Positions 1-5,434 of a stretch of 5,434 nt of DNA are shown here, piece by piece. A program made the translations under genes and the position numbers. A model generated the notes under the pieces. That model saw only the letters and a list, made by a program, of their open reading frames with translations. It did not search any database and was not told where the DNA came from. The number at the start of each line of letters is the position of its first letter. Position 1 is the stretch's first letter. Source of the stretch: Victivallales bacterium (GTDB taxonomy: Bacteria > Verrucomicrobiota > Lentisphaeria > Victivallales > SZUA-371); the NCBI GenBank assembly GCA_028691155.1, contig JAQUZV010000169.1:1-5434 (forward strand), in the 5' to 3' direction.

Positions 1-126
1 TGGACGGCAACCGGTTTCCGTTCCGGCTCGGTCTTGGGCAGTTACATCCATCTGCATTTTGCTTCCAACCCTGCAGCCGCGGCCGCCTGGGCCGAGGCCT
101 TGCGTACCGGCGGCGGTACGGAATAA
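1..126 (+). CDS. cbiA: Cobyrinate a,c-diamide synthase, C-terminal end (partial)
   Basis: This is the last 41 codons of a gene read in the first frame and ending in TAA at 124-126; the 5' part lies outside the window. The peptide carries GSYIHLHFASNP, which matches the end of the class I glutamine-amidotransferase-like domain of CbiA/CobB proteins, where a conserved SY-x-HLHF-x-SNP stretch includes the histidine(s) thought to complete the amidotransferase active site (His17 and His19 of the visible fragment). Enzymes of this family amidate the a and c side chains of cobyrinate (or hydrogenobyrinate) in the cytoplasm, using glutamine and ATP, during cobalamin synthesis. A short Ala-rich helix and a Gly-rich tail follow, which is normal for the end of the family. 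The assignment rests on this short motif only, so the exact subtype (CbiA or CobB) cannot be told. Its position next to a cobalamin riboswitch supports it. Confidence 0.8.
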   Translation, partial: WTATGFRSGSVLGSYIHLHFASNPAAAAAWAEALRTGGGTE

Positions 127-174
127 ACATCCGTCCGAAAATGGCCGAAATCAGCGGCAAATCCGTTCCAGCCC

Positions 175-204
175 TGGCAAACCGTCCAAACCGGACTATA
201 TTAT
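175..204 (+). promoter_or_regulatory. Possible sigma70-like promoter for the riboswitch operon
   Basis: An AT-rich block TATATTAT at 197-204 stands out in GC-rich surroundings and lies just upstream of the riboswitch aptamer, where a -10 element is expected. A weak -35 candidate, TGGCAA (175-180), sits 16-18 bases upstream depending on which -10 register is used. Transcription from it would begin at about 207-212, right at the 5' strand of the aptamer P1 helix. The -35 match is poor, so the call rests mainly on position and base composition. Confidence 0.3.
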
Positions 205-300
205 CCGTTGATTCTCCGGCAGTGAATCCCGTGCAAATCGGGAGCTGTCGCGCAACTGTAAGCGGTAAACGCGCCGCGAGCCAGATCCTCCGGGGAACCG
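205..300 (+). promoter_or_regulatory. Cobalamin (B12) riboswitch aptamer
   Basis: The conserved cobalamin aptamer core is readable in order: GTGAATCCCGTGCAAATC (222-239), then GAGCTGTCGCGCAACTGTAA (242-261), then the B12-box-like AGCCAGATCCTCC (279-291). The expected helices can be drawn. P1 pairs 212-219 with 290-297 (8 bp, one G-U). A CCCG/CGGG stem pairs 227-231 with 239-243 around a 7-base loop. A GCGG/CCGC hairpin pairs 262-265 with 274-277. The variable region between ACTGTAA and the B12 box is very short, so the large peripheral extension of the long AdoCbl-type aptamers is absent or reduced. Known riboswitches of this family bind a cobalamin and turn off the downstream genes. Here those are the pseudopilin, the radical SAM enzyme and the ABC transporter. 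The strand and order fit control of the operon starting at 409, not of the upstream cbiA gene. Confidence 0.93.
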
Positions 301-345
301 TTTGAAAGTTTCCGCGCCAGAAACACCGGACGGAGCCCCGGTTCC
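294..345 (+). promoter_or_regulatory. Candidate antiterminator helix of the riboswitch expression platform
   Basis: GGAACCG at 294-300 is perfectly complementary to CGGTTCC at 339-345 (7 bp). The 5' strand overlaps the 3' strand of aptamer helix P1 (290-297), and the 3' strand overlaps the descending arm of the putative terminator (338-347). The helix is therefore mutually exclusive with both. Without ligand it would form and break the terminator; with cobalamin bound, P1 would hold 290-297 and free the terminator arm. The pairing is seen in the sequence; the switching logic is inferred from known riboswitch attenuators. Confidence 0.45.
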
Positions 346-358
346 GGATATTCTTCTT
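326..358 (+). terminator. Candidate riboswitch-controlled intrinsic terminator
   Basis: CCGGA (326-330) pairs with TCCGG (343-347), and inside it CGG (331-333) pairs with CCG (338-340) across a 2-base bulge at 341-342, closing a 4-base AGCC loop. The hairpin is followed by ATATTCTTCTT (348-358), which is T-rich but interrupted by A and C, so it is a weak U-tract. It lies between the aptamer and the first gene, 50 bases before its start codon, which is where an attenuator belongs. The imperfect tract is the main reason for moderate confidence; a translation-level or Rho-dependent mechanism is the alternative. Confidence 0.42.
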
Positions 359-408
359 GCGCGGAATTCGTGTGCGCATGACACCAACAACAAGAAGAAG
401 ATCGTAAC

Positions 409-1203
409 ATGAAACATTTTCCCGTCCGCCCGTACCGAAAGCTGCAACAACACGCTTTTACTCTCATCGAACTGATGGTCGTTATTGCCATTATCACCCT
501 GCTGATGGGCTTACTACTGCCGGCACTGAATCAGGTTCGCAGTAAAGGCCGGGCCGCCGTCTGCATCAGCAATCTGCGCCAACTCGGCCTCGGCAGCGTC
601 AGCTACAGTTGTGATAACAACGGCCTTTACCCGCCATATGCCGCCTTTTCGGGGCGGGATAGAAATCGTCCCCCCGCCTATCCGACCTGGTACGGCAAAT
701 ACAGTTGTGCCGACAAGACTGTGGATCTGAACCAGGAAGGATATTTATCCGACTACACCTCCAGCAGCCGCGGTGTCATGGTCTGTCCGGAATTTTCCGG
801 CCATGTCGAAACCGATCTGACCCAGTGTAAAAACGGCGGCGGCTACGGTTATAACCTGTACGGCGTGGGTTCAACCTACTATATCAACGGCAACCGCTAC
901 GGCTGCTCCATGAAAGGGACCATGATGACTCATCCCAGCACCACGGTGGTCTTCACCGACGCCGCCAACGGCGGCATGATGAGCAAAGCGACCGAACTGG
1001 AAGGCTATTACATCATTTACCCGCACAACAGTTACGCCTACACCCATTTCCGTCATCACAGCGCCGCCAATGCCGCCTGGGCCGACGGTCATGTGGAACG
1101 GGTTCTGCCGTCGAAAATCGGAACGACCAAACTCTGCACGCAATATCGGATCGGCTGGATCGGACCGAAAACCGATGACGACCTGTACTACAACCCCTTT
1201 TAA
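409..1203 (+). CDS. Prepilin-type pseudopilin-like protein with H-X9-DG C-terminal motif
   Basis: This 264-residue protein begins with a short basic leader ending in Ala16, then F17-T-L-I-E21 with the +5 glutamate needed for prepilin peptidase processing, and one hydrophobic helix (about residues 18-40). This is the type IV pilin/type II secretion pseudopilin N-terminus. The helix is followed by the typical NLRQLGLGSVSYSCDNNGLYP region. The C-terminal domain holds H216-X9-D226-G227-H-V, the H-X9-DG motif of the large pseudopilin-like families of Planctomycetota, Verrucomicrobiota and Lentisphaerota. It should be inner-membrane-anchored or surface-assembled with a periplasmic/extracellular domain. 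Seven cysteines (52, 68, 100, 126, 140, 166, 243) and many Tyr and Gly residues are notable in that domain. The start is preceded by a purine-rich AGAAGAAG (393-400). It is the first gene after the B12 riboswitch and ends 12 bases before the radical SAM gene. Its role in this operon is unknown; cargo or surface binding of a tetrapyrrole is only a hypothesis. Confidence 0.9.
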   Translation: MKHFPVRPYRKLQQHAFTLIELMVVIAIITLLMGLLLPALNQVRSKGRAAVCISNLRQLGLGSVSYSCDNNGLYPPYAAFSGRDRNRPPAYPTWYGKYSCADKTVDLNQEGYLSDYTSSSRGVMVCPEFSGHVETDLTQCKNGGGYGYNLYGVGSTYYINGNRYGCSMKGTMMTHPSTTVVFTDAANGGMMSKATELEGYYIIYPHNSYAYTHFRHHSAANAAWADGHVERVLPSKIGTTKLCTQYRIGWIGPKTDDDLYYNPF

Positions 1204-1215
1204 CCCGAGGCGGCC

Positions 1216-2523
1216 ATGACGTTACCATTGCCAACCGAAAACCGCCGCCGCCAACGCGGCATGATGGGATTTCCCGGTACTCCGGTCGCCGATCCCCAAA
1301 CGGCCTGGCGCACCGCCGCGGCCGCCGACAACGGCGGCCTGCGAACGCTGTATATCCATATCCCCTTCTGCCGCAGACGTTGTCTGTTCTGTCCGTTTTA
1401 TTTCGGAAGCACGGATCGCGCCGGAATGGCGGAATACGTCACACTGCTCGGTCGGGAATTAGCCGACGCCGCCCCGGCGCTCAACCGTTATCCGATCAAT
1501 GCCGTTTATTTCGGCGGCGGCACGCCGACCGATCTGGAACCGGAAGACCTGGCCGCATTGCTGACGCTGCTGCACCGGCATTACCGCCTGGCCAACGACT
1601 GTGAAATCACCGTGGAGGGACGAATTACCGGTTTCGACAACGACAAAATTCAAGCTTGTCTCGATCACGGCGTCAACCGGTTTTCGCTGGGCGTGCAAAC
1701 CTTCGACACCGCTTTGCGCCGTTCGCTCGGCCGCGCCGCCGACCGCAATCAGGTGATCGCCCGGCTGCAACAACTGGCCATGACCAATCAGGCGGCAGTG
1801 GTCATCGACCTGCTTTATGGCCTGCCGGGACAAACCCCGGAACAGTGGCGGGAAGACCAGCGGCTGATTCTGGGAGAAGTGCCCGTCTCCGGACTGGACC
1901 ATTATCGGCTGCGCGTCCACCATCGCCTGCCGCTGGCGCAAAAAGTGGCGGCGGGACAACTGCCGTCGCTGCCGGACGAAACCGCCTGCTGGACCATGTA
2001 TCGCGACGGGGAAGAACTTATGGCCGCCGCCGGCGCGGTCCGGCTTTCGATCAAACATTATGCCCTCGACAGCCGGGAGCGCAACCTCAACAACGACATC
2101 TCCGGACGCAAACACATCTGTCTCCCGTTCGGCATCCACGCCGGGGGACGGCTGGGCGACTATCGTTTTGCCCAGACCGACGATCCGGCGGAATACCGGC
2201 GGGCAGTGACCGCGGGACGCAAGCCGTTGGCGGCGGCGGAACAACTGCCCCCGGATTTCCCGGTGGCCGCCGTACTGGCCGGGCAGATTTCCCGGCAACG
2301 CCGCCTCAATCTCGTCCCGGCGGCGGCAACCGCCGCCGCGGACCGCCACCACCGCATCCTTGAACTGGGAAACGCGGTCCTGGAACAGTGGCGGGAGAAA
2401 GGTTGGCTGTTGCCGGAGCGTCACGGCTGGTCCGGTCTGACATCCCGGGGCATGTTCATGCACCCACAACTGGGAACGGAATTAATGGAAAAGGTGGCAC
2501 AAGCCTGGGAGAAGGAATCATGA
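1216..2523 (+). CDS. hutW: HutW/ChuW-family radical SAM enzyme (HemN-like), probable anaerobic tetrapyrrole degradation
   Basis: This 435-residue protein carries the radical SAM cluster motif YIHIPFC52-RRR-C56-LF-C59, the SAM-binding FGGGTPT (99-105), RFSLGVQTF (155-163) and DLLYGLPGQT (198-207), all typical of the HemN-like class. Two stretches point to the HutW/ChuW branch rather than HemN or HemW: RERNLNND (287-294) and LPFGIHAGGRLGDY (303-316), the latter resembling the family's Gly-Ala-Gly-Gly segment. A C-terminal LTSRGMFM (408-415) fits the winged-helix-like end of the group. The extra cysteine that follows the CxxxCxxC motif in HemN is absent (Phe61). Characterised ChuW is an oxygen-sensitive methyltransferase that opens heme to anaerobilin and frees iron; HutW is related. 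The start is set by GAGG at 1207-1210, five bases before ATG. The stop overlaps the next start (ATGA). The actual substrate is open: heme by family, or a corrinoid given the B12 riboswitch. Confidence 0.85.
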   Translation: MTLPLPTENRRRQRGMMGFPGTPVADPQTAWRTAAAADNGGLRTLYIHIPFCRRRCLFCPFYFGSTDRAGMAEYVTLLGRELADAAPALNRYPINAVYFGGGTPTDLEPEDLAALLTLLHRHYRLANDCEITVEGRITGFDNDKIQACLDHGVNRFSLGVQTFDTALRRSLGRAADRNQVIARLQQLAMTNQAAVVIDLLYGLPGQTPEQWREDQRLILGEVPVSGLDHYRLRVHHRLPLAQKVAAGQLPSLPDETACWTMYRDGEELMAAAGAVRLSIKHYALDSRERNLNNDISGRKHICLPFGIHAGGRLGDYRFAQTDDPAEYRRAVTAGRKPLAAAEQLPPDFPVAAVLAGQISRQRRLNLVPAAATAAADRHHRILELGNAVLEQWREKGWLLPERHGWSGLTSRGMFMHPQLGTELMEKVAQAWEKES

Positions 2524-3485
2524 GAAAATCACTGTTGCTCATCATCATTGCCGCCACCGCCGGAGCGATGTGGCCCCAGGCGACGGCCGCCACGGAAATT
2601 GCCGTCACCGTTCCGGTCATCGTCGGCGAAACCGCCACCACCTTGACCTGTCGGGAAGACGACGGCAATCGGGTTACTATTCCCAAGCACCCGCAACGCG
2701 TGGTTATCTGCTACGGCTCGCTGGTCGGGGTCTGGTATTGCGCCGGGGGAACCGCCCTGGCCATTCCCGAGGTCACCAGCCGGGAAACCTTGCCGGAAGC
2801 CGCCCGCAATTTGCCGTCCGTCGGCAGTTTTTCCCATCCCGATCCGGAGCGGATTCTGTTGCTGCGTCCCGATCTGGTGTTGCTGACGGGACAGATGGGA
2901 CAACACCGCGCCGTACGGGAAATTCTGCGTCAGAACGGCATTGCCTCGCTGCTGGCCACCTATGAAAATTACGGCGACTTCACCCGATTGCTGGAGCTGT
3001 TCTGTCGCATCAACGGCACAACGGCAAAGGAATGCCCCACGGCGGCGAAAGTAACCACGGCGGTGGCGAATATCACCGCCAGGGCCCGGAAGCTGCCGTC
3101 CCCGCGATTTCTGGTTCTCTTTACCGGTCGCGGCGTCACGGTGGAAACCTCCATTGCCAACACCGCCATGATGGCAACCATGCTGGGCGGAACCAACATT
3201 GTGTCAACCGCCACCGGCAGCCGGGTCAAATTCAGCATGGAAAAGGTTATGCTGGCCGATCCCGATGTGATTCTGATCGTCACTATGGGCCGACAGATGG
3301 CCATCAGAAAGAAACTGCAGGCCGGACTGATGGCCGACGAACTGTGGGGAAAGCTGCGGGCGGTCAGAACCGGGCGGGTCTGTTATCTGCCGAATGAATT
3401 GTTTCTCTATAAAGCCAACGAACGGTTCCCGGAGGCTTTCCGTCAATTGGCGGCGGCAATGTATCCGCAGGAAAAATGGGAGTAG
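2520..3485 (+). CDS. ABC transporter periplasmic binding protein, heme/siderophore/B12 class
   Basis: The protein is 321 residues long from ATG 2520, which overlaps the previous stop as ATGA and follows GGGAGAAGGA (2507-2516). A longer in-frame extension from 2388 lies inside hutW and is rejected, because the 2520 start gives a clean signal peptide: MRK, hydrophobic SLLLIIIAATAGAM, and an Ala-x-Ala cleavage site near residues 21-24. There is no lipobox, so a soluble periplasmic protein is expected, implying a diderm cell. The mature part follows the helical-backbone metal receptor fold (PF01497 type): GNRVTIPKHPQRVV (49-62), the P-x-VGSFSHPDPERILLLRPDLVLL segment (99-122), GGTNIVS (223-229) and FSMEKVMLADPDVILIV (238-254). 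Family members deliver heme, ferric siderophores or cobalamin to a FecCD/BtuC permease. Sequence reading alone cannot tell which; HutW next door favours heme and the riboswitch favours a corrinoid. Confidence 0.88.
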   Translation: MRKSLLLIIIAATAGAMWPQATAATEIAVTVPVIVGETATTLTCREDDGNRVTIPKHPQRVVICYGSLVGVWYCAGGTALAIPEVTSRETLPEAARNLPSVGSFSHPDPERILLLRPDLVLLTGQMGQHRAVREILRQNGIASLLATYENYGDFTRLLELFCRINGTTAKECPTAAKVTTAVANITARARKLPSPRFLVLFTGRGVTVETSIANTAMMATMLGGTNIVSTATGSRVKFSMEKVMLADPDVILIVTMGRQMAIRKKLQAGLMADELWGKLRAVRTGRVCYLPNELFLYKANERFPEAFRQLAAAMYPQEKWE

Positions 3486-3488
3486 ATC

Positions 3489-4511
3489 ATGACGGCAACC
3501 CGGGTTGAAAATTCCTCTCGACAACATGACCGCCGTCGTCTCCGTCCGCTCATCCTGCTCGGACTGGCAATCTTCGTGCTTTTGGCTTTTTTCTTCAGCC
3601 TGCACCAGGGAGTCCTGCAACTGTCGCCGGGGGAAATGCTCCGAACCATCTTTTCGGGCGAGGACAGCGTCAACCGGCAGATTATCTGCGGCATCCGGCT
3701 GCCGCGCAATCTCACCGCGGCGCTGGCGGGAATCTGTCTGGCGCTGGCGGGCGCGATTCTTCAGGGGATCATGCGCAATCCGTTGGCCTCGCCCAATCTG
3801 ATCGGGGTTTCCGCCGGCGGCGGACTGGGGGCGGTTATCGTGTTGATTGTACTGCCGCAATATTATTTATTGCTGGTTCCGGCGGCCTTCGGCGGCGCGC
3901 TGGCGGCCACGCTGATGATTTACCTGCTGGCCTGGAAACGCGGCATTCAGCCGATGCGGCTGGTGTTGGCTGGGGTGGCGGTTTCGAGTCTGTTGGGGGC
4001 GATCATCAATGCCCTGCTGCTCTTTTATCCCGACCGGGTGGTCGGAATTCTGGATTTTATGGTCGGCAGTCTGTCGGCGCGATCCTGGCGGCAGGTACAT
4101 CTGATCTGGCCGTACGCGCTGGGCGGTACAATTTTGTCGCTGCTGTTGTCGCGACGGCTGAACATTCTGGTGCTGGGCGACGCCGCCGCCGTGGGACTGG
4201 GCATTCGGGTGGAGCGGACGCGGCTGTTGCTGATCGCCGTCAGTGCGTTGCTCGCCGCCGCCGCCGTAAGCGTTACCGGGCTGCTCGGCTTCGTCGGTCT
4301 GATCGCCCCACACATGATGCGGTTGATCATCGGATCGGATTATCGTTATCTGCTGCCGAGTTGCGCCATGTTCGGTGCCGGACTGCTGATGACCTGCGAC
4401 ACGTTGGGACGAATCGTCATGCCGCCGGTGGAGCTGCCGGTCGGCATCATCATGGCCATGCTCGGCGCGCCTTTCTTCCTCTATCTGTTACGGAGGAAAA
4501 ACACGGCATGA
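3489..4511 (+). CDS. FecCD/BtuC-type ABC transporter permease
   Basis: This is a 340-residue, highly hydrophobic inner-membrane protein with the usual length for a single-gene FecCD/BtuC permease, which works as a homodimer of about ten helices per subunit. Signature segments appear in order: IRLPRNLTAALAG (69-81), the GAILQGIMRNPLASPNLIGVSAG block (88-110), GDAAAVGLG (230-238), GLIAPHMMRLIIGSDYR (270-286), which contacts the ATPase, and PVELPVGIIMAMLGAPFFLYLL (313-334). The start ATG lies 3 bases after the binding-protein stop with GGGAG at 3478-3482 as ribosome binding site; the basic N-terminal tail (about 20 residues) precedes the first helix at about 20-38. The end overlaps the ATPase start as ATGA. 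It would move the substrate handed over by the periplasmic binding protein into the cytoplasm, where the radical SAM enzyme acts. Heme, siderophore and B12 permeases are too alike to separate by eye. Confidence 0.92.
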   Translation: MTATRVENSSRQHDRRRLRPLILLGLAIFVLLAFFFSLHQGVLQLSPGEMLRTIFSGEDSVNRQIICGIRLPRNLTAALAGICLALAGAILQGIMRNPLASPNLIGVSAGGGLGAVIVLIVLPQYYLLLVPAAFGGALAATLMIYLLAWKRGIQPMRLVLAGVAVSSLLGAIINALLLFYPDRVVGILDFMVGSLSARSWRQVHLIWPYALGGTILSLLLSRRLNILVLGDAAAVGLGIRVERTRLLLIAVSALLAAAAVSVTGLLGFVGLIAPHMMRLIIGSDYRYLLPSCAMFGAGLLMTCDTLGRIVMPPVELPVGIIMAMLGAPFFLYLLRRKNTA

Positions 4512-5329
4512 AACTGAACATTACCGCGTTATGCGCCGGCTACGGCCGCGACAACCGTGTCATCGACCATTTGACTCTGACGGTGGAGGAGGGAGAAATC
4601 ATCACCCTGATCGGCGCCAACGGTTCGGGCAAATCCACATTGCTGAAAACGATCGGACGGCTGCTGCCCCCGGAATCCGGCGGGGTCTATCTCGACGGAC
4701 GCGCCGTACATGACTGGCCTACCGGACAACTGGCCCGGGAAATGGCCATCCTGCCGCAGTTGAATTCCGCTCCGGACGATTTATCGGTGGCGGAACTGGT
4801 GGCTTACGGCCGCTACCCCTATCGGCAACGCTGGCGCAGCTCCTCCGACCACGATCGCGCCATGGTCCGGCAGGCGTTGCAACTGACCCATCTCGCCGCC
4901 TTGCGTGACCGCCCGGTCGCCACGTTGTCCGGCGGCGAACGCCAGCGGGCCTGGATCGCCATGACCCTGGCGCAGGAACCGCAGGTGCTGCTCCTTGACG
5001 AGCCCACCACGTTTCTGGACGTCTGTCACCAGTTGGAAATCATTGAGTTGATCGGACGGATGAACCGGGAACTCGGGTTGACCATCGTGATGGTGCTGCA
5101 CGATCTGAATCTGGCGGCGCGCTGTTCGCACCGTCTGGCCGCCATCAAGGACCGGCGCATCCGCTATCTCGGCTCCGCGGCAGAAATCATGACCCCGGAG
5201 ATTCTGCGCGACATCTTCAATATTCAGGCCCGGATCATTACCGGGGACGATGATATCCCCTATTTCATTCCCACCGCTTCGTGCGGCGGCCTTCCTCATC
5301 CAACCCATAAACAGGAATCATCATCATGA
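4508..5329 (+). CDS. ABC transporter ATPase, FepC/BtuD/HmuV class
   Basis: The protein is 273 residues from ATG 4508, which overlaps the permease stop (ATGA) and is preceded by GGAGG at 4492-4496. An apparent longer reading starting at 4361 lies inside the permease and is not used. All nucleotide-binding motifs are intact: Walker A GANGSGKST (36-44), Q-loop Gln84, signature LSGGERQR (140-147), Walker B LLLDEP (161-166), D-loop FLD (169-171) and switch His198 in VLHDLNLAARCSHR. The D-loop/H-loop context (FLDVCHQLEIIELI, MVLHDLNLA) is typical of the iron-siderophore/heme/cobalamin importers. The last 20 or so residues form a variable tail rich in Gly, Pro, His and Ser with no recognised domain. 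It energises the permease encoded just upstream. Its stop overlaps the flavodoxin start. Confidence 0.93.
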   Translation: MKLNITALCAGYGRDNRVIDHLTLTVEEGEIITLIGANGSGKSTLLKTIGRLLPPESGGVYLDGRAVHDWPTGQLAREMAILPQLNSAPDDLSVAELVAYGRYPYRQRWRSSSDHDRAMVRQALQLTHLAALRDRPVATLSGGERQRAWIAMTLAQEPQVLLLDEPTTFLDVCHQLEIIELIGRMNRELGLTIVMVLHDLNLAARCSHRLAAIKDRRIRYLGSAAEIMTPEILRDIFNIQARIITGDDDIPYFIPTASCGGLPHPTHKQESSS

Positions 5330-5434
5330 CCACCGGAAAAAAAGCCTTGGTTGTTTATGCCAGCCGGGAAGCAACCGGCAACAGTCGAAAAATCGCGCTG
5401 GCCATCCAGGCCGCACTCGGGCCGGACTGCGATC
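5326..5434 (+). CDS. Flavodoxin-like protein, N-terminal part (runs off the window)
   Basis: The frame opens at ATG 5326, overlapping the ATPase stop as ATGA, with AGGA at 5313-5316 nine bases upstream, and stays open to the window end (36 residues). KALVVYASREATGNSRKIALAI shows the flavodoxin pattern: a hydrophobic first beta strand, then a Ser/Thr-Gly-Asn-Ser phosphate-binding loop for FMN (SREATGNS, residues 13-20), then the first helix. Flavodoxins carry electrons in the cytoplasm and can reduce the [4Fe-4S] cluster of radical SAM enzymes, so a place in an operon with a HutW-like enzyme makes sense. The rest of the protein is not visible, so a flavodoxin domain of a larger protein, or a flavodoxin-like oxidoreductase, cannot be excluded. 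Confidence 0.82.
   Translation, partial: MTTGKKALVVYASREATGNSRKIALAIQAALGPDCD

Noticed and set aside
144..158. GCCG/CGGC hairpin after cbiA as a terminator
   Set aside because: The stem is only 4 bp with a 7-base loop and no T-run follows, so it does not support termination after cbiA; read-through into the leader stays possible.
358..378. TGCGC/GCGCA hairpin between the terminator candidate and the first gene
   Set aside because: A 5-bp stem with an 11-base loop and no T-run; too weak to call a terminator or operator.
1459..2469. Long reverse-strand open frame (336 residues) opposite hutW
   Set aside because: It is antisense to a well-supported radical SAM gene, has no recognisable domain, and is of the kind expected from GC-rich codon bias.
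2388..2519. In-frame 44-residue N-terminal extension of the binding protein
   Set aside because: It lies wholly inside hutW and would bury the clear signal peptide that starts at ATG 2520, which has its own ribosome binding site.
1216..2523. Coproporphyrinogen dehydrogenase (HemN) or heme chaperone HemW
   Set aside because: The CxxxCxxC and GGGTP motifs are shared, but the HemN extra cysteine is missing and the RERNLNND and AGG-LGDY segments match HutW/ChuW-type proteins better.
4361..4507. Longer start for the ATPase, inside the permease gene
   Set aside because: The extension is an Arg/His-rich shadow of the permease. The family N-terminus (MKLNITALCAGYG) begins at 4508 behind GGAGG.

Overview
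The window is GC-rich bacterial DNA with every gene on the + strand. It probably comes from a Gram-negative-type anaerobe of the Planctomycetota-Verrucomicrobiota-Chlamydiota group, and Lentisphaerota (Victivallales-like) is my best guess. The main clue is a pseudopilin-like protein with both an FTLIE prepilin N-terminus and a C-terminal H-X9-DG motif, a type that is very abundant in that group. The taxonomy is inference, not something read directly.

Layout: (1) 1-126 is the 3' end of a cobyrinate a,c-diamide synthase gene (cbiA/cobB), a corrin-ring biosynthesis enzyme. (2) 127-408 is a non-coding leader. It holds a possible promoter near 197-204, a clear cobalamin riboswitch (about 205-300), and downstream helices that look like an antiterminator/terminator switch (294-345 against 326-358). 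(3) 409-5434 is one tightly packed operon: pseudopilin-like protein (409-1203), HutW/ChuW-type radical SAM enzyme (1216-2523), periplasmic binding protein (2520-3485), FecCD/BtuC-type permease (3489-4511), ABC ATPase (4508-5329) and the start of a flavodoxin (5326 to the window end). Three of the junctions are 4-base ATGA overlaps and the other gaps inside the operon are 3 and 12 bases, so co-transcription and translational coupling are very likely.

How the parts fit: the ABC transporter is of the class that imports heme, ferric siderophores or vitamin B12. The radical SAM enzyme belongs to the family that opens heme anaerobically, and flavodoxin is a natural electron donor for such an enzyme. 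By gene content alone this is an anaerobic heme uptake and degradation operon. By its leader it is a B12-controlled operon, and it lies directly behind a B12 biosynthesis gene. That conflict is the most interesting point in the window. Either heme catabolism is under B12 control in this organism, or the HutW-like enzyme and transporter act on corrinoids. The pseudopilin as first gene, with no TonB-dependent receptor in the window, adds the possibility of an unusual surface component for tetrapyrrole capture. No mobile elements, CRISPR arrays, tRNAs or rRNAs were seen.
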